From Blastobasis lacticolella (Eukaryota > Arthropoda > Insecta > Lepidoptera > Blastobasidae): a stretch of 64,000 nucleotides of DNA. Under the pieces are notes generated by a model, which saw only the letters and a program-made list of their open reading frames with translations, had not been told where the DNA came from and did not search any database. How positions within the stretch are numbered: position 1 is the stretch's first letter; each line of letters starts with the position of its first letter. A program made the translations under genes and the position numbers. Positions 1 to 11,900 of this stretch are shown here, in pieces. The stretch is taken from assembly GCA_905147135.1 (NCBI GenBank), contig LR990041.1, positions 15,313,907 to 15,377,906 on the forward strand. The letters are read 5' to 3'.

Positions 1-1440
1 GGGAGAGAGGTGCGTAAACTAGCTCTGTCGCTAGATCTCACCCAGCTAGTAAACTGCGCCACGAGGGTACCGGATGTCGACTCCCATTCCGCCAATTGCT
101 TAGACCTTCTGCTGACAACTGATCCGGACAGGCACTCAGTATCGGTTTCCGCACCACTGGGTACATCCGACCACTGTCTGGTGAAATCTGTATACGTCTA
201 TTCCCCACCCGAGCAAAGCCCATGCAACCCCCGACGGGTGTGGCGATACAAATCAGCAGATTGGGATGAGATGCGTCACTTTTTTCGTCCTATCCTTGGC
301 GGGAGGCATGCTTCTCTTCGGGCGATCCGTCGAGTTGTGCTGAAGCCGTTATACGGCAGGGAATGGAATACTTCAATCCATATTCTGACGTAGCGAAGAA
401 TGTCAAGTCTCGTCCATGGTTTAGTGCTGACTGCAGTCGCGCTGAAGCAAGCGGCATACTCTGCCTGGGCTGAGGCTCGAGCGCATATGTCTCCGGATAC
501 TCGCAAACTGAAGAAAGCCTTTAACCTCGCCGCCAAGTCTTGCAAAAGGACGCTACGCAAGGCTCGTTTCGACCACATAGGTCGGATTGGCACCAAACTG
601 GCCTCTTACCTTCCTGGGAGTAAGGCGTTTTGGTCTTTGGCAAAAGCGGTCGAATCCAACTTTAGTCAATCTTCGTTACCACCATTGCTGAAACCGGAGC
701 AAGCTTCCCTCATATGGTATTCCTGCTGGCTTTTGCACCTGGATATCGGATTTTCTGAGTGAACGATCAATCCGTGTAGTTATAGACTGTTACACGTCTG
801 AACTTAAGGCTATCAACGCGGGAGTTCCTCAGGGGTCGGTTCTGTCCGCGACTCTTTTCCTGCTGCATATTAATAATCTGCTTGGACCCGGTATCTTTGG
901 GTACGCAGACGACAGCACAGTAACGGACAGATATCTGTCAGATGCAAAAGCTAGCAGGGGCGATATTCAGTCTTGTCGAGAGGCCATGGCTGGTCGCTTG
1001 AACGAGGCTCTCAGGGCAGTGTCCGATTGGGGCGAAGCCAATCTAGTGTCGTTCAACGCCACCAAAACACAGGCGTGTTTGTTTGTTTGTGAATTATGAC
1101 GAACAGTCTCCGAGTTATAACGGTTTCTAGTATGACGCAACCTGCGCCCATTAGAAATCGGTCCTCTACAGGTTGCATATCGGAGAGCAGTTGCATGACC
1201 TCATTCCGCCGGCTCCGCCCCACCATCGGGAATCACGATCTGGGCGAGCGCATCATCCTTATATTGTGGATCTTTCAGCTATCCGCACTAGCCGCTTTAG
1301 TTCAACCTTTATAATGAAATGGACCGCGTTACCTGCGAGTGTGTTTCCTGATCATTATAATATAAAGCCTTTAAGGCTAGGCTGTTCCTAGACAGGCATG
1401 CTCCATTATCGGCCGTCACTTACCGCCAGGTGAAAAAACG
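1..1440 (+). mobile_element. CR1-like non-LTR retrotransposon, internally deleted copy 1
   Basis: Fragment of a CR1/Jockey-group LINE that enters from the left edge. The frame starting at 10 is the C-terminal part of an AP-type endonuclease with the SDH motif (T-S-D-H-C-L-V). Around 770-960 a frame reads through the RT palm motifs ([13 protein letters not shown]). The RT fingers are missing between about 715 and 740, and about 390 bp of the RT C-terminus is missing after 1084. The 3' end near 1390-1440 is followed by an A-rich tail. Bases 1-1084 match 10844-11927 exactly, including the same stop at 391-393. It cannot encode a working RT. CR1 versus another Jockey-group clade is uncertain. Confidence 0.8.
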
Positions 1441-2045
1441 GTCAAGTGCTTAGTTATAAAAAAGAATAAAAAATCATGCAATTTTTGTTCACACCTCATC
1501 GCATGTCGCCGACGCTTGATATGGTAATCCGCGCCCTATGCGCCTGTTCCCTTGTGCAGTTCCCACATATTCTAACTAGTCTAATTTGCAGTGCCCTCGA
1601 CTTAAATGACGTTATACAGGTTTAAATGAATCCTTGATACCAAAGGGAAACTTTATTATCATGAGCACATGTGTATATGGTGTCAAGTACATATGGTATA
1701 CAGGTGTCAAGAATTGATTTACCTAAAGTGAGCCTGTATAAATTACCGGATTTTATTATCCGTACTCAGCGTAAGACCGGTTTTCAGGATCGTATTCTTA
1801 GGTGTTTTGGTCAGGTTTCACTTAAATATTATGTAAGGGATAGGGGTGGGCTTTGAATTTTGCTCTATCCTCTATTTCTTATCAACTGAGTCAATAATGT
1901 GCGAAAATTTCCAATTTACATGGCCACATGGTCTTCCATTAGCTTACTGGCGCATACCGTCGGTTCTAAAAACTCTACGCAAAGAATTTCTAGAAATCGG
2001 GGCCCAAATCGTAGTGGGGCTTTACTTTGTACTCTATAAAATAAA
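1441..2045. other. unassigned AT-rich stretch
   Basis: No gene, RNA or repeat family was recognised here. The short open frames (for example 1671-1856) have no recognisable domain. Confidence 0.4.
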
Positions 2046-2215
2046 TAAATAAATATTCGTGGACAAATTCACACAGCGCCATCTAGCCCCAAACTAAGCA
2101 AAGCTTGTGCTATGGGTGCTAGATAACTGATATACTACTTAAATACTTTTAAATACATACTTATTATACATACTTTGTACAAAGGGGTGGGGGTTTGGGG
2201 GTGTACTTTTAATGC
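2046..2215 (-). mobile_element. SINE-1 (tRNA-derived), tail portion
   Basis: Reverse-strand copy of the SINE whose full form is at 14100-14345. It keeps the body and tail (gggctagatggcgctgtgtg block, TAGCACCCATA block) and lacks the tRNA-like head. Confidence 0.7.
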
Positions 2216-2575
2216 CTTCATTCATTACGGATGTCAATGGATAAATGACAGATCCTCTTACCAGTCTGGATGCACCCTTTTACGTTGACGAATAAATGTA
2301 ATTGTTGTCGAAGCTGGACGCCGACGGGATTTATGCAATTTAGGGTTCTAAATAACAATTGGGAATATTCATCTACCATCCAGACTTCGCTAACCCGAAT
2401 CAAAAGTAATCGTTGTATTTTATTGAAAGACTAGCTTTTGCCAGCGACGTCGTCGACGTGGACCAATTTTTTCCGTTGGTATCCTTGATCTGATTTAAAA
2501 AAAAATGACATTTCTAAAAAGTTATTTTTAACATTAACATCTGGTATTATCTTCTGCTTATATGCGCAAACATTC

Positions 2576-2623
2576 AAAATGAAAACACTTTTATAAGATT
2601 AATTATAAAAGTGTTTTCATTTT
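2576..2623. repeat. perfect 21-bp hairpin
   Basis: Two perfect 21-bp inverted arms (2576-2596 and 2603-2623) surround the 6-nt loop GATTAA. The arms are AT-rich. No flanking gene explains it; it may be the centre of a small foldback element. Confidence 0.75.
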
Positions 2624-2654
2624 TTTCCGCCATTGCTCATATGTGTTCTTTGTT

Positions 2655-2830
2655 ACTGTAAGTGATAAACTGGTCAGGTTCCCCTGGTAGCAGGGTCATG
2701 GACATCAGGTGGAAGTCGCTCCACTGTATTTATCTGATCTGCCAAATCCTCAGATGGATTGTAGTTAGGGCGGACCCCTGATTTTCGTGCGCGACAGCAC
2801 AACCGGGTCATTAACGCCAAAATGATTTTT
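2655..2830 (+). mobile_element. SINE-2 tail fragment
   Basis: Matches the 3' two thirds of the SINE-2 family seen at 17455-18060 and 58270-58600 (GGTCAGGTTCCCCTGGTAGC block, then CCACTGTAT, then the C/G-rich GTGCGCGA..AACCGG..CATTAACG block). Confidence 0.6.
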
Positions 2831-3151
2831 TTCTATTCGTTACACAAGGTTCTTATTCAAAGCGCTGCTCGCTGTTCAGATTTAGTAGAAACATTGAAAG
2901 TACGAAACGGTCAGCCGTCCAGTTCCCAGACAATTCGATTTTGATTATTTTTGTTTTAAATTGGTTTTGTTATTAGTTGTTATGGCCGCTAATAGAAGCC
3001 ATAGTAATTTTTATTATTTGTTGTTACAGCAATATGTAACACATATTAGGTCTCTGTAAAATAAGTGTCTAGCTAATCACTTCTAAAGATACAGTCACAA
3101 AGAGTATTTATGTATAGGTAGAGGCAATGCGTCTCTGTTTGCTCATCATCT

Positions 3152-3190
3152 GATATTGATGTCACTCATGTGAGGAGTGACATCAATATC
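3152..3190. repeat. 16-bp hairpin
   Basis: Inverted arms GATATTGATGTCACTC (3152-3167) and its reverse complement (3175-3190) around a 7-nt loop. No associated gene was recognised. Confidence 0.65.
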
Positions 3191-3322
3191 GATTTCCCCA
3201 TTATTGGAAAGAGTGCTTGCTACCCAAGTATTAGAAATTGTCTTCACACAGTCTTTAACTCGACTTACATGACCATAACTACATTAATAGATATATAGAT
3301 ACACTCTTTATTGCACACAAAA

Positions 3323-3760
3323 TTACGAAAAAATAGAAAATTTGACATTGATGTTAGACTCAGGAACATTCTGAAATCGCAACGCGATAAGTGGCCTAGG
3401 TACCCGATCGAACGCTTTCTCAAGGTCCACAAATACCATGTGCAAGATTTTTTTGAGCTCTGTGTATTTTTCAATTAGGATGCGAATCGTGTGAATAGCA
3501 TCCAATGTTGATTTGCCCTCAACGAAACCACGATGATTTTCTGAGACCTAAGTTATGTGACGCAGTCTTTCGTTCGTTATCCTTTCCTAGATCTTAAACG
3601 TGTGAGATATCTGTTTAATAGCGCGGTAGTTACCGCAGTCTTACGTCGCCCTTGTTCTTATAGAAAAGGATTAAATAACTTCTTCTCCATTTCGTTGAGT
3701 GACTTTGTTGAGTGAGGTGGTCAAGATCTTTATTCCTGGCTCCCCAACTACCTTCCAAAG
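3323..3760 (-). mobile_element. RTE-type LINE fragment (RT palm/fingers)
   Basis: Minus-strand frames contain H-M-V-F-V-D-L-E-K-A-F-D-R-V-P-R, the RT motif A of RTE-clade elements, preceded by the conserved G-F-V-E-G-K-S-T-L-D-A-I-H-T stretch in a shifted frame. Several frameshifts break it. It is a different RTE lineage from the one at 50.2-52.0 kb (FVDYEKAFDSI there). Confidence 0.8.
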
Positions 3761-4043
3761 TGGATATCGCCCAGACCAGTGGTTACCGGACCAGTGAGTT
3801 TTCGCGAGAAAATATGAAAACTTAAATATTACATAACTCTGCCATTTATTGACAGATTTTATTTTGATTTAAACACTATGCCATTGAATATGCTAATATG
3901 CACATCATACGTTATATTGCTTAAATCAATTAAAGCGTTTTTCATTCATTCATTCAATTAAAGAGATATGAAGAGCAGTTTACGCCCTCACAGAGACACG
4001 CTGGCACGCACTTATATATGTCTATCTGCGTTGGTGGTTTATT

Positions 4044-4069
4044 CCATGGACTATAAAGTAAGTCCATGG
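4044..4069. repeat. 9-bp hairpin
   Basis: CCATGGACT and AGTCCATGG surround an 8-nt spacer. Short, and possibly chance. Confidence 0.35.
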
Positions 4070-4349
4070 TTTATTCTATGATGCACCGAGGCGATGATGC
4101 TGCCACCGCGCATAATTTTAGGTACTAATAAAATCCAAAGTATAAAACATACTTAGACAATCAAAACTACTTGTGATTTATAAGTCTGCTACGTACATCT
4201 CAACCTGAGCTGTCTGGCATTACTTACCCAGTCCGAAGATATGAGGGTCTGAAAATTTTACAAAACGCTTTGATAAAAGGTTAGGTAGGTAGTGCCCCCT
4301 ACTTTTTGCTCAGCTTAGCAGTTTCATGCCCCCAGATATAATCCCTGAG

Positions 4350-4540
4350 AGGACTCAACAGTGTATGAGGACTGACCTAGAAGCGATGGATTGCCATCAC
4401 TGATTTGGATGCGAGAGCCAACGGCCCACGACGCGAGGATGTCTAAGACCGGGCGAAGTGGAGAAAAATAAGTAGGAAAGCGGACCCTGGCAGAGGCGGG
4501 ATAAGCGATAAGACGATGATGATGATAATCAAGACTCGAC
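4350..4540 (+). mobile_element. RTE-type LINE 3' end
   Basis: Plus-strand remnant of the ORF C-terminus and 3' tail ending in GATGATGATGA. It matches in opposite orientation the 3' end of the LINE at 60540-61165 (D-A-R-A-N-G..R-E-D blocks and the purine-rich AAAGCGGACCCTGGCAGAGG string). Confidence 0.65.
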
Positions 4541-5590
4541 AGTTTGTCTCGGGATATTAGTATTTACCATCACGGATATTTCAGCTGCATTCTGATGCAA
4601 CCGTACTCACGGTTAATACGCGACTGGTCTAGTAGTTGATGCGGTAAAGATAAGCTGTAGGTAGTGTAGTGTAGGTAGTATTCTGTAGTAGTAGCTGTAG
4701 TTCCAGGGTATCGTCGCCTATCGATATAACAAAGTCTTTGAGCATTGTGAGGCTTTGATGATTTGCTAGCCTATCATCAGATAGTGTTACAACATTCCAT
4801 CCAGCCTACCAAATAGACTGCATATTCTGAGCCCTATCGGGTGCTTTCGGCTGAACTTCCCGTTACTTTCATATTTCTATTGATGAGAGTAGGTAATTTT
4901 TTCAGTGATGATAAATATTTCTGTTATTTTTAGGGTAATACTACGAATATTATTTGTTATTAAAACTATTAATTAACAAACTGGTGAAATGTCTGACAAA
5001 AAGTGTAGAGGGGCAGACGGAGTATTTCTTTCGTAGAAAAGTCAGTAAAGTGCGTTGTATAAACATTTTAAACCTTATAAAACAGATTGGGGAATACAGA
5101 ACATACTGAGATCACCTTGTTCTATTATTTAAACTTTCCGACTCGTCTTATAATACGTCGTAGTTCTGTGTTTTTAAACCAAGAAGGACATCTATGAAAC
5201 ACAGGGTTAGAGAGGACACTAGACGTCTTGCCTGCCCAGGCTTAATTATTGTTTCAACGATCGTTTTGTCTCAGTTTTGGTGGGCATCCAGGAGGTGCTT
5301 TGCGCTGCAGGCTACGTGCAAGCTGTTGAACACCAGCGACCGTTTTGTGGAATACAAATGAGAAATGTATGACACTGTGGAGCACTCTGAAAACCAGCGC
5401 AATGGCGTGACCCGTGGCTTATGCTGAGAGTGGACCCGTTGCACGTCTCCTTATGGTAACGAAGTAACGATAGCATTGTCCCTTTCTCATTGTTTCTTGT
5501 CTACTGTATTATGCCATGTATGGTGCTAAAATGAACTGTGCCATGTGTGATATTGGTGTAATAAACAGTTTTTATTTAATTATTTATGTA
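4541..5590. other. unassigned intergenic DNA
   Basis: No gene was recognised. It holds simple GTAGTAGT-type runs near 4660-4700 and a stretch at 5220-5560 that looks like dispersed repeat DNA but was not assigned to a family. Confidence 0.35.
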
Positions 5591-5599
5591 ATCCTCAAA

Positions 5600-5725
5600 A
5601 CGGACTGCTGTTAGTCCTATACAGCCCATTATGGTAGAGCTAACAGATGAAATGAGCTTTGTGATGGTCCACAAGGCTACCTCGCCATAAGCAACCAATT
5701 GTCTCACCATGGCACTCCTTCCAGA
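5600..5725 (-). mobile_element. short R1-like LINE fragment
   Basis: The minus-strand frame has V-R-Q-L-V-A-Y-G-E-V-A-L-W-T-I-T-K-L, which corresponds to the conserved V-V-R-P..A-Y-G-A-V-x-W-W-x-x-T-K-L segment after the RT domain in the R1-like LINE at 9001-9920. Only about 120 bp survive. Confidence 0.55.
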
Positions 5726-5839
5726 TCCAGCTCCTAACAAAGGTTGTGGGCATGACCACCTGAAAATCAGCGAAGTGCGAGTCAGATTTCGTAAAAGCTG
5801 GAACAATAGCACCTACCTACCTAAAAAAGTTACATAAAT

Positions 5840-5925
5840 CAAGGCATGAGTGAGCTGAGCGAGCTCGAAAATTTTTGACATTTTGGCATTTGAAAGCTGT
5901 AGGTATTAATAAATAAGTAGACTAC
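5840..5925 (+). repeat. GAGCGAGC-type dispersed repeat unit
   Basis: A single unit (GAGTGAGCTGAGCGAGCTCG followed by TTTTTGACATTTTGG) like those of the degenerate array at 23580-24300. Confidence 0.55.
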
Positions 5926-6634
5926 TTGTGTATTTATCGTTAGCTTATGGCCTATCGTGCCCACAACGCTGGTACCGCGCTTGTTTTGTTCCCTGTTGAA
6001 TACAACCCGCCCTTTTCAGAAATACAAATGAGAAATGCCTTCTGATGGCATGTCTCCTATGGGATAGCAATTTTTCGACTTATAAAATTTTTATATGACT
6101 GTCTCGAAATAAAATAAAACACGTACGAATAAGTACATTCATTTATTTGTGATACAATATATGTGAATACAAAGAAACAATTCAACTGTGCAAGTAATTT
6201 TGTAAGAACACCTACCTATCCTAACAAAAACATCAAGCTGGTATTACATTTCTCAATTGATTTGCAACAGTATGACCAGATAAGTGATTATACCCCCGAG
6301 GATCTGAAATAAAAAAAATACAATAATTACGTGATGGTCGAAACATAATTACCTAAACGACAGAAAAAGTCGGATAACCTCCGAGTTCACATAAACTCAA
6401 ATATTTACTAAACTACTGAACCGATTTTAATGAATCAAAGCTAAGAACCATCTCGATTAAACTGGCATTCAAATAGAGAAAATCTATCCGTTCGGGAGCT
6501 GCGACGCAAAAGAACACAAGGCTACAGATACACATCTAACTTATAACACCCTTCTTTTTTGTCGTTAGCAAAAATTACTTACATCGTTATAAAACAAAAT
6601 ATAAACCGATGTAGTACCTTACTATTTTAAGTAT
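5926..6634. other. AT-rich intergenic DNA
   Basis: No gene or repeat family recognised. Confidence 0.35.
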
Positions 6635-8155
6635 CTTACGCCCGGTTTCTGAAACGCTTGTCAAATCATTGATTAGCTAACAGACTGTCACATTTAACAA
6701 GCTGTTAAATCACCGTGGGTTTCTGAAAGGCCAATCAATCTATTGTTAGCTAATCGACCATTAACAAGAGATCAATTTTTTCGTCTGGCTACCCCTGCTA
6801 AAATCAGTCACATTCATTCACTCATATATGTTTTGTTTCTGTCTAACGCATTGATTTGTCTCTGTCCCTAGCAGCCTTTTGATAGCGGCGGGATATTCAA
6901 CTTTTAGATGAAACTGATAGCGATTGTATAGTTTTCGTGTAAAATCGAATATTATAAAAAAAAATATACAGAGCGAGAAAAGAGAAATTATAACAATATT
7001 TATGTAATGTAAGATCAGTAATCCCATCATCATCATCTTTAGGCAGTTAGGTGGGTCCCGGTCCACTGCTGAATACAGGCCTCCCACGGCTTACACTCTG
7101 GTCGACTCTGTTATCTTGCATCCATCGGCTCCCTAGGACCTTAAAGAGGTCGTCCGTCCATCTCTTGGGAGGCCATCCAGAGAAAGCCACTCAACAACAT
7201 CCGCCCCATCGGCTATCGATTCTGTTAGATTCTCCTAATAATCCCATTAGTTAAATCCTGGTTCAAGTCCTGGACACGGGCCGGTTCGTGGTTCAGGTCC
7301 AGGTCCTGGCCCCAGATCAAGTCCTGGTTCAGGTCCAGGTCCTGGCTTCGGACCAGGTCCTGGTTCAGGTCTAGGTACTGGCCCCGGACCAGGTATTGGT
7401 TCAGGTCCAAGTCCTGGACCCAGACCAGTTCGTGGTTCAGGTCCAGGTCCTGGCTTCGGACCAGGTCCTGGTTCAGGTCTAGGTATTGGCCCCGGGCCCG
7501 GGCCACTTCGTGGTTCAGGTCCAGGTCCTGGCTTCGGACCAGGTCCTGGCCCCGCACCAGGTCCTGGATCAGGTTCAGGCCCTGGCCGCGGAGCAGCTCC
7601 TAGTTCAGGTCCAGGTCCTGAACCCTGACATGTCCGTGGTTCAGGTCCTGGTCCTGGTTCAGGTCCGAGTCCTGGCCCCGAACCAGGTCCTGGTCCAGCT
7701 AATGTTTACGGTATATGTGCTGGCACTGGTCTAGGTCCTGGTTCTGGTTCAAGCTCAAATTGTGATCAAGGTTGCAGTTTTGGTCATGATCCTGGACCAG
7801 AACCTGGACCCTAGACCTGGACTTTGCCTTGGACCAAAACTAGGACCTGGATCAGGGCCAGGACCAAGACCTAGACCAAGAAAATCGGATATAATTTCTT
7901 TTGACAATCGTTTAATTGGTCGATTTTCGCCAATTAAAATAACAAGGCGATAACATACAGTTAACATGAGAAAAAGCTTTCCGGAAACCCAAAATTACAT
8001 TAATCAGCCGTTAATTGGAGATTTGACAATCCGTTAACAAGCTGTTAACAAACTGTCAGTTGGCCCTTTCAGAAACCCAAACTGCATTTAATCAGTGTTT
8101 AACAAGCTGTTACGTAATTTTTGCGTTGACAAGCGTTTCAGAAACCGGGTGTAAG
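6635..8155. mobile_element. terminal-inverted-repeat element with internal minisatellite, copy 1
   Basis: The ends are near-perfect inverted repeats (CTTACGCCCGGTTTCTGAAA at 6635 and its complement, with one change, ending at 8155), followed inward by further subterminal GTTTCTGAAA and AACAAGCTGTTAA repeats on both sides. No transposase was seen, so it is probably non-autonomous. The centre holds a G+C-rich minisatellite (7260-7760). A 'CATCATCATC..CCACTGCTGAATACAGGCC' LINE-tail piece lies at 7025-7140. A second copy is at 61171-62424. Superfamily not determined. Confidence 0.75.
7255..7760. repeat. GGTTCAGGTCCAGGTCCTGG minisatellite
   Basis: Imperfect tandem 18-bp units alternating GGTTCAGGTCCAGGTCCT and GGCCCCGGACCAGGTCCT. 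It is open in several frames on both strands (V-Q-V-Q-V-L-A-P-D-Q-type and D-L-N-Q-D-L-type repeats) only because the unit is a multiple of three without stops. I do not treat these frames as genes. Confidence 0.85.
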
Positions 8156-8819
8156 TCCTATGGATTGGCGACGTGCGTTAAGGATTCAGGTAGATGTGTG
8201 TAAGACGTGGCTGGAGTCTGGAAAGTGGAATGTGGAGTGGACTTGTAGAAGTGGCGAGAAAGATAACACTTCTAATATTTAAAGAATTATTTAAATTACT
8301 TACTGACTTACTTACTTACTGCGCTAGCTCAGCACGAAAATAAATTTATTATGATTATCAATACCTAAAATAAAATTAGAAAGGAAAGATAATTTAATGT
8401 CTTTTATTTTAGAAATAATTTCAGCAATGTGACTGCCGTGACTGGCGCGTAGGTGGCCCAATCAAATGATTCGTTGATCTTCATTTCTTTCCCTATACAA
8501 CATTTTGTTCGGAGATAAAGGTCACTTTTGTTAATAAATACACAATGGCCGTTTCCGCCTCTAAAACACCCTAAACATACTAGAAGTATTAACTGATGTA
8601 TTTGTAGGTATACATCTGCAGCTGTATATTCATCGCTCTGTCCGCACCCATGGTTACGCCCTCATTTTGGCGTCTACGGTATATGAAAGATAAGTTAAAC
8701 AACGTAGAATGAGCTTTAATATCTTGTATATGTTTAAAACGCTTTTGATTAACTATTCCCTCCATCTAAACGGGCACAATTGAACGGCCATGATAAAACA
8801 TTTTCAAGAAAAGGATGCA

Positions 8820-8930
8820 CAGCACATGCGGGTCTTAGGGCCTCTCTCACGAAAGGAGAGGTTGTTGCCATAATCTCCACGCTTGGCAGGTGGGTTGGAG
8901 ATCGCAGAGTAATATAACAATGGAGAACCT
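8820..8930 (+). mobile_element. LINE 3'-end repeat, left half (interrupted)
   Basis: Matches the first half of the intact copy at 62850-63085 (GGCCTCTCCCACGAAAGG..GGAGATCGCAG..AACAATGGA). The second half resumes at about 13403, so the R1-like LINE lies inside this repeat. Confidence 0.7.
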
Positions 8931-8999
8931 TATACGCTTACGTACCTACTAATTTAATATTTGTATGCAGATGTAGACATCCAACTTTATAACAACTAA

Positions 9000-11900
9000 G
9001 TTATGACATAGCCATACTTATTAGCGGACCATTCGAGAACGTTTTATGCGACCTCATGAGGTCTGCATTAAAAATAGTCGAAAGATGGTGTAGTGAGCAC
9101 GACCTCTCAGTCAATCCATCCAAGACAGAGATGGTCCTGTTCACACATAAGAGGAATCTGGGAGAACTCAGACTCCCCAAGCTATTCGTTATCAAACTAT
9201 CCTTAACAGACGAGGACAAGTACCTTGGGGTCATTTTTGACAACAAGCTGTTATGGAACAAACATCTGGAACACAAACTGGCCAAAGCCAGCATCTCTCT
9301 GTGGAAGTGCAGCAGACTCCTTGGCAAAACATGGGGAATCTCCCCCAGGATTGCCAGGTGGCTGTATACAGCCGTGGTGAGGCCCTTCGTTGCCTATGGC
9401 GCAGTGACCTGGTGGTCCAGAACCAAGCTCAATACAGCGATCAATAGGCTGCAACGGTTCCAGAGAATGGCATGCTCTGCCATAACGGGCTGCATGCGCT
9501 CGACACCAACAGCCTCACTTGAAGTACTACTGGGACTGCCACCTCTTGATCTGCATATACAGCAGGAGGCAAAGATGGCAATTCTAAGACTTAAGATAAC
9601 AAGACAATGGAACAATAAACTTGGCTCCCATCAAACCTTATGGGAAACAATGGTTCAGAGTAACTCTATGTTTGAGGCCAAGTGTGACCGAATCGCGAAA
9701 CAGTTCACATTTGACAAAATATACCAGATACAAACTGCGGAAACGGAGGCAGATTGGTCTGGGATAAGAGAAGTCCGTATCTACACGGACGGATCCAAGA
9801 CCAACCAAGGCACCGGTGCAGGGATCTTCTCGCTGGATCTAAATATTAAGAGTCCCATTCTGTTAGGGGAACATATAGTACCATATTCCAATGCAACGCG
9901 TCGTCAAGCGGCCTGGCCGTGTTTCGGTGCGATGCCTGGAGTATCCCTATAGGAGGATGGGTCTGGACAGTTGTGGTTGCTCTGCGTAACCGTGTTTTCT
10001 ACTGCTCACCACTCCCGTAGCGGGTGCCTGGCTTCGGAGGGCAGCGGCATCCGAAGCACGGTGCCGCCGCTGGCCGACCGTAGATAGTTGGGGGCCCAAG
10101 TAGCTGGTTAGCCATCAGTGAAAGGCTGCCCCGCCATCTCACGAAAAATCCCAGATTGCTCTACCCTGCCGGCTGGCGACCGGATGGGAGGGCCAGGTAG
10201 CCAATCTGGGGGGGTTCGGGCGTCCCCGCGGTCTCCGCGTCAGGTACCTTCTCGTGCGGCAATGGTGAGCATGGTAGCTGGTCGGCGGAGCGCTACCTCG
10301 TCCAACTTCCGTCCTCCTATAACAACCTATCACTCAAATATAACATGAAGCGAAAAACAAAGATAAACGTTAAACAGCGGCACTAACACCCGAGGCCTGC
10401 ACTCAAATCTCAATGCAGTCCACCACCACCTCGAGACTGAAAAACCGCAGCTGCTGTTCCTCACTGAGACGCAGATCAGAAGTCCGGCTGACGCGGCGTA
10501 CCTCAGCTACCCAGGGTATACTCTCGAGCACAGGTTCGTTCCTCGTGCCGGAGTCTGTGTGTACGCTCGCGACGACATCTGCATTCGGCGTCTCAGATGC
10601 TTTGAAGGGTCTGGTTTGTCCATTTTGTGGCTTCTAGTGGATACCGGTCAAGTGCAAATCATGTTTGCCTGCGTTTATCGATCCCACAGCGGGGTCCAGG
10701 AGACGACTCGTTTATGTGACCATCTCATTGAAGCGGCGGATGAAGCGAGGGAACGTTATCCCGCGGCGCAGCTGGTCATTCTGGGGGATTGCAATGCCCA
10801 CCACCAAGAGTGGCTTTTCCCATACCAAGTGACCAATCATGCTGGGAGAGAGGTGCGTAAACTAGCTCTGTCGCTAGATCTCACCCAGCTAGTAAACTGC
10901 GCCACGAGGGTACCGGATGTCGACTCCCATTCCGCCAATTGCTTAGACCTTCTGCTGACAACTGATCCGGACAGGCACTCAGTATCGGTTTCCGCACCAC
11001 TGGGTACATCCGACCACTGTCTGGTGAAATCTGTATACGTCTATTCCCCACCCGAGCAAAGCCCATGCAACCCCCGACGGGTGTGGCGATACAAATCAGC
11101 AGATTGGGATGAGATGCGTCACTTTTTTCGTCCTATCCTTGGCGGGAGGCATGCTTCTCTTCGGGCGATCCGTCGAGTTGTGCTGAAGCCGTTATACGGC
11201 AGGGAATGGAATACTTCAATCCATATTCTGACGTAGCGAAGAATGTCAAGTCTCGTCCATGGTTTAGTGCTGACTGCAGTCGCGCTGAAGCAAGCGGCAT
11301 ACTCTGCCTGGGCTGAGGCTCGAGCGCATATGTCTCCGGATACTCGCAAACTGAAGAAAGCCTTTAACCTCGCCGCCAAGTCTTGCAAAAGGACGCTACG
11401 CAAGGCTCGTTTCGACCACATAGGTCGGATTGGCACCAAACTGGCCTCTTACCTTCCTGGGAGTAAGGCGTTTTGGTCTTTGGCAAAAGCGGTCGAATCC
11501 AACTTTAGTCAATCTTCGTTACCACCATTGCTGAAACCGGAGCAAGCTTCCCTCATATGGTATTCCTGCTGGCTTTTGCACCTGGATATCGGATTTTCTG
11601 AGTGAACGATCAATCCGTGTAGTTATAGACTGTTACACGTCTGAACTTAAGGCTATCAACGCGGGAGTTCCTCAGGGGTCGGTTCTGTCCGCGACTCTTT
11701 TCCTGCTGCATATTAATAATCTGCTTGGACCCGGTATCTTTGGGTACGCAGACGACAGCACAGTAACGGACAGATATCTGTCAGATGCAAAAGCTAGCAG
11801 GGGCGATATTCAGTCTTGTCGAGAGGCCATGGCTGGTCGCTTGAACGAGGCTCTCAGGGCAGTGTCCGATTGGGGCGAAGCCAATCTAGTGTCGTTCAAC

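Noticed and set aside
2218..2403. 61-codon minus-strand frame as a gene
   Set aside because: No recognised domain or flanking splice signals; too short to support.
7225..7967. Long repetitive open frames (V-Q-V-Q-V-L-A-P and D-L-N-Q-D-L types) as genes
   Set aside because: They arise from an 18-bp minisatellite open in several frames on both strands, inside a TIR element; the same occurs at 61450-62236.
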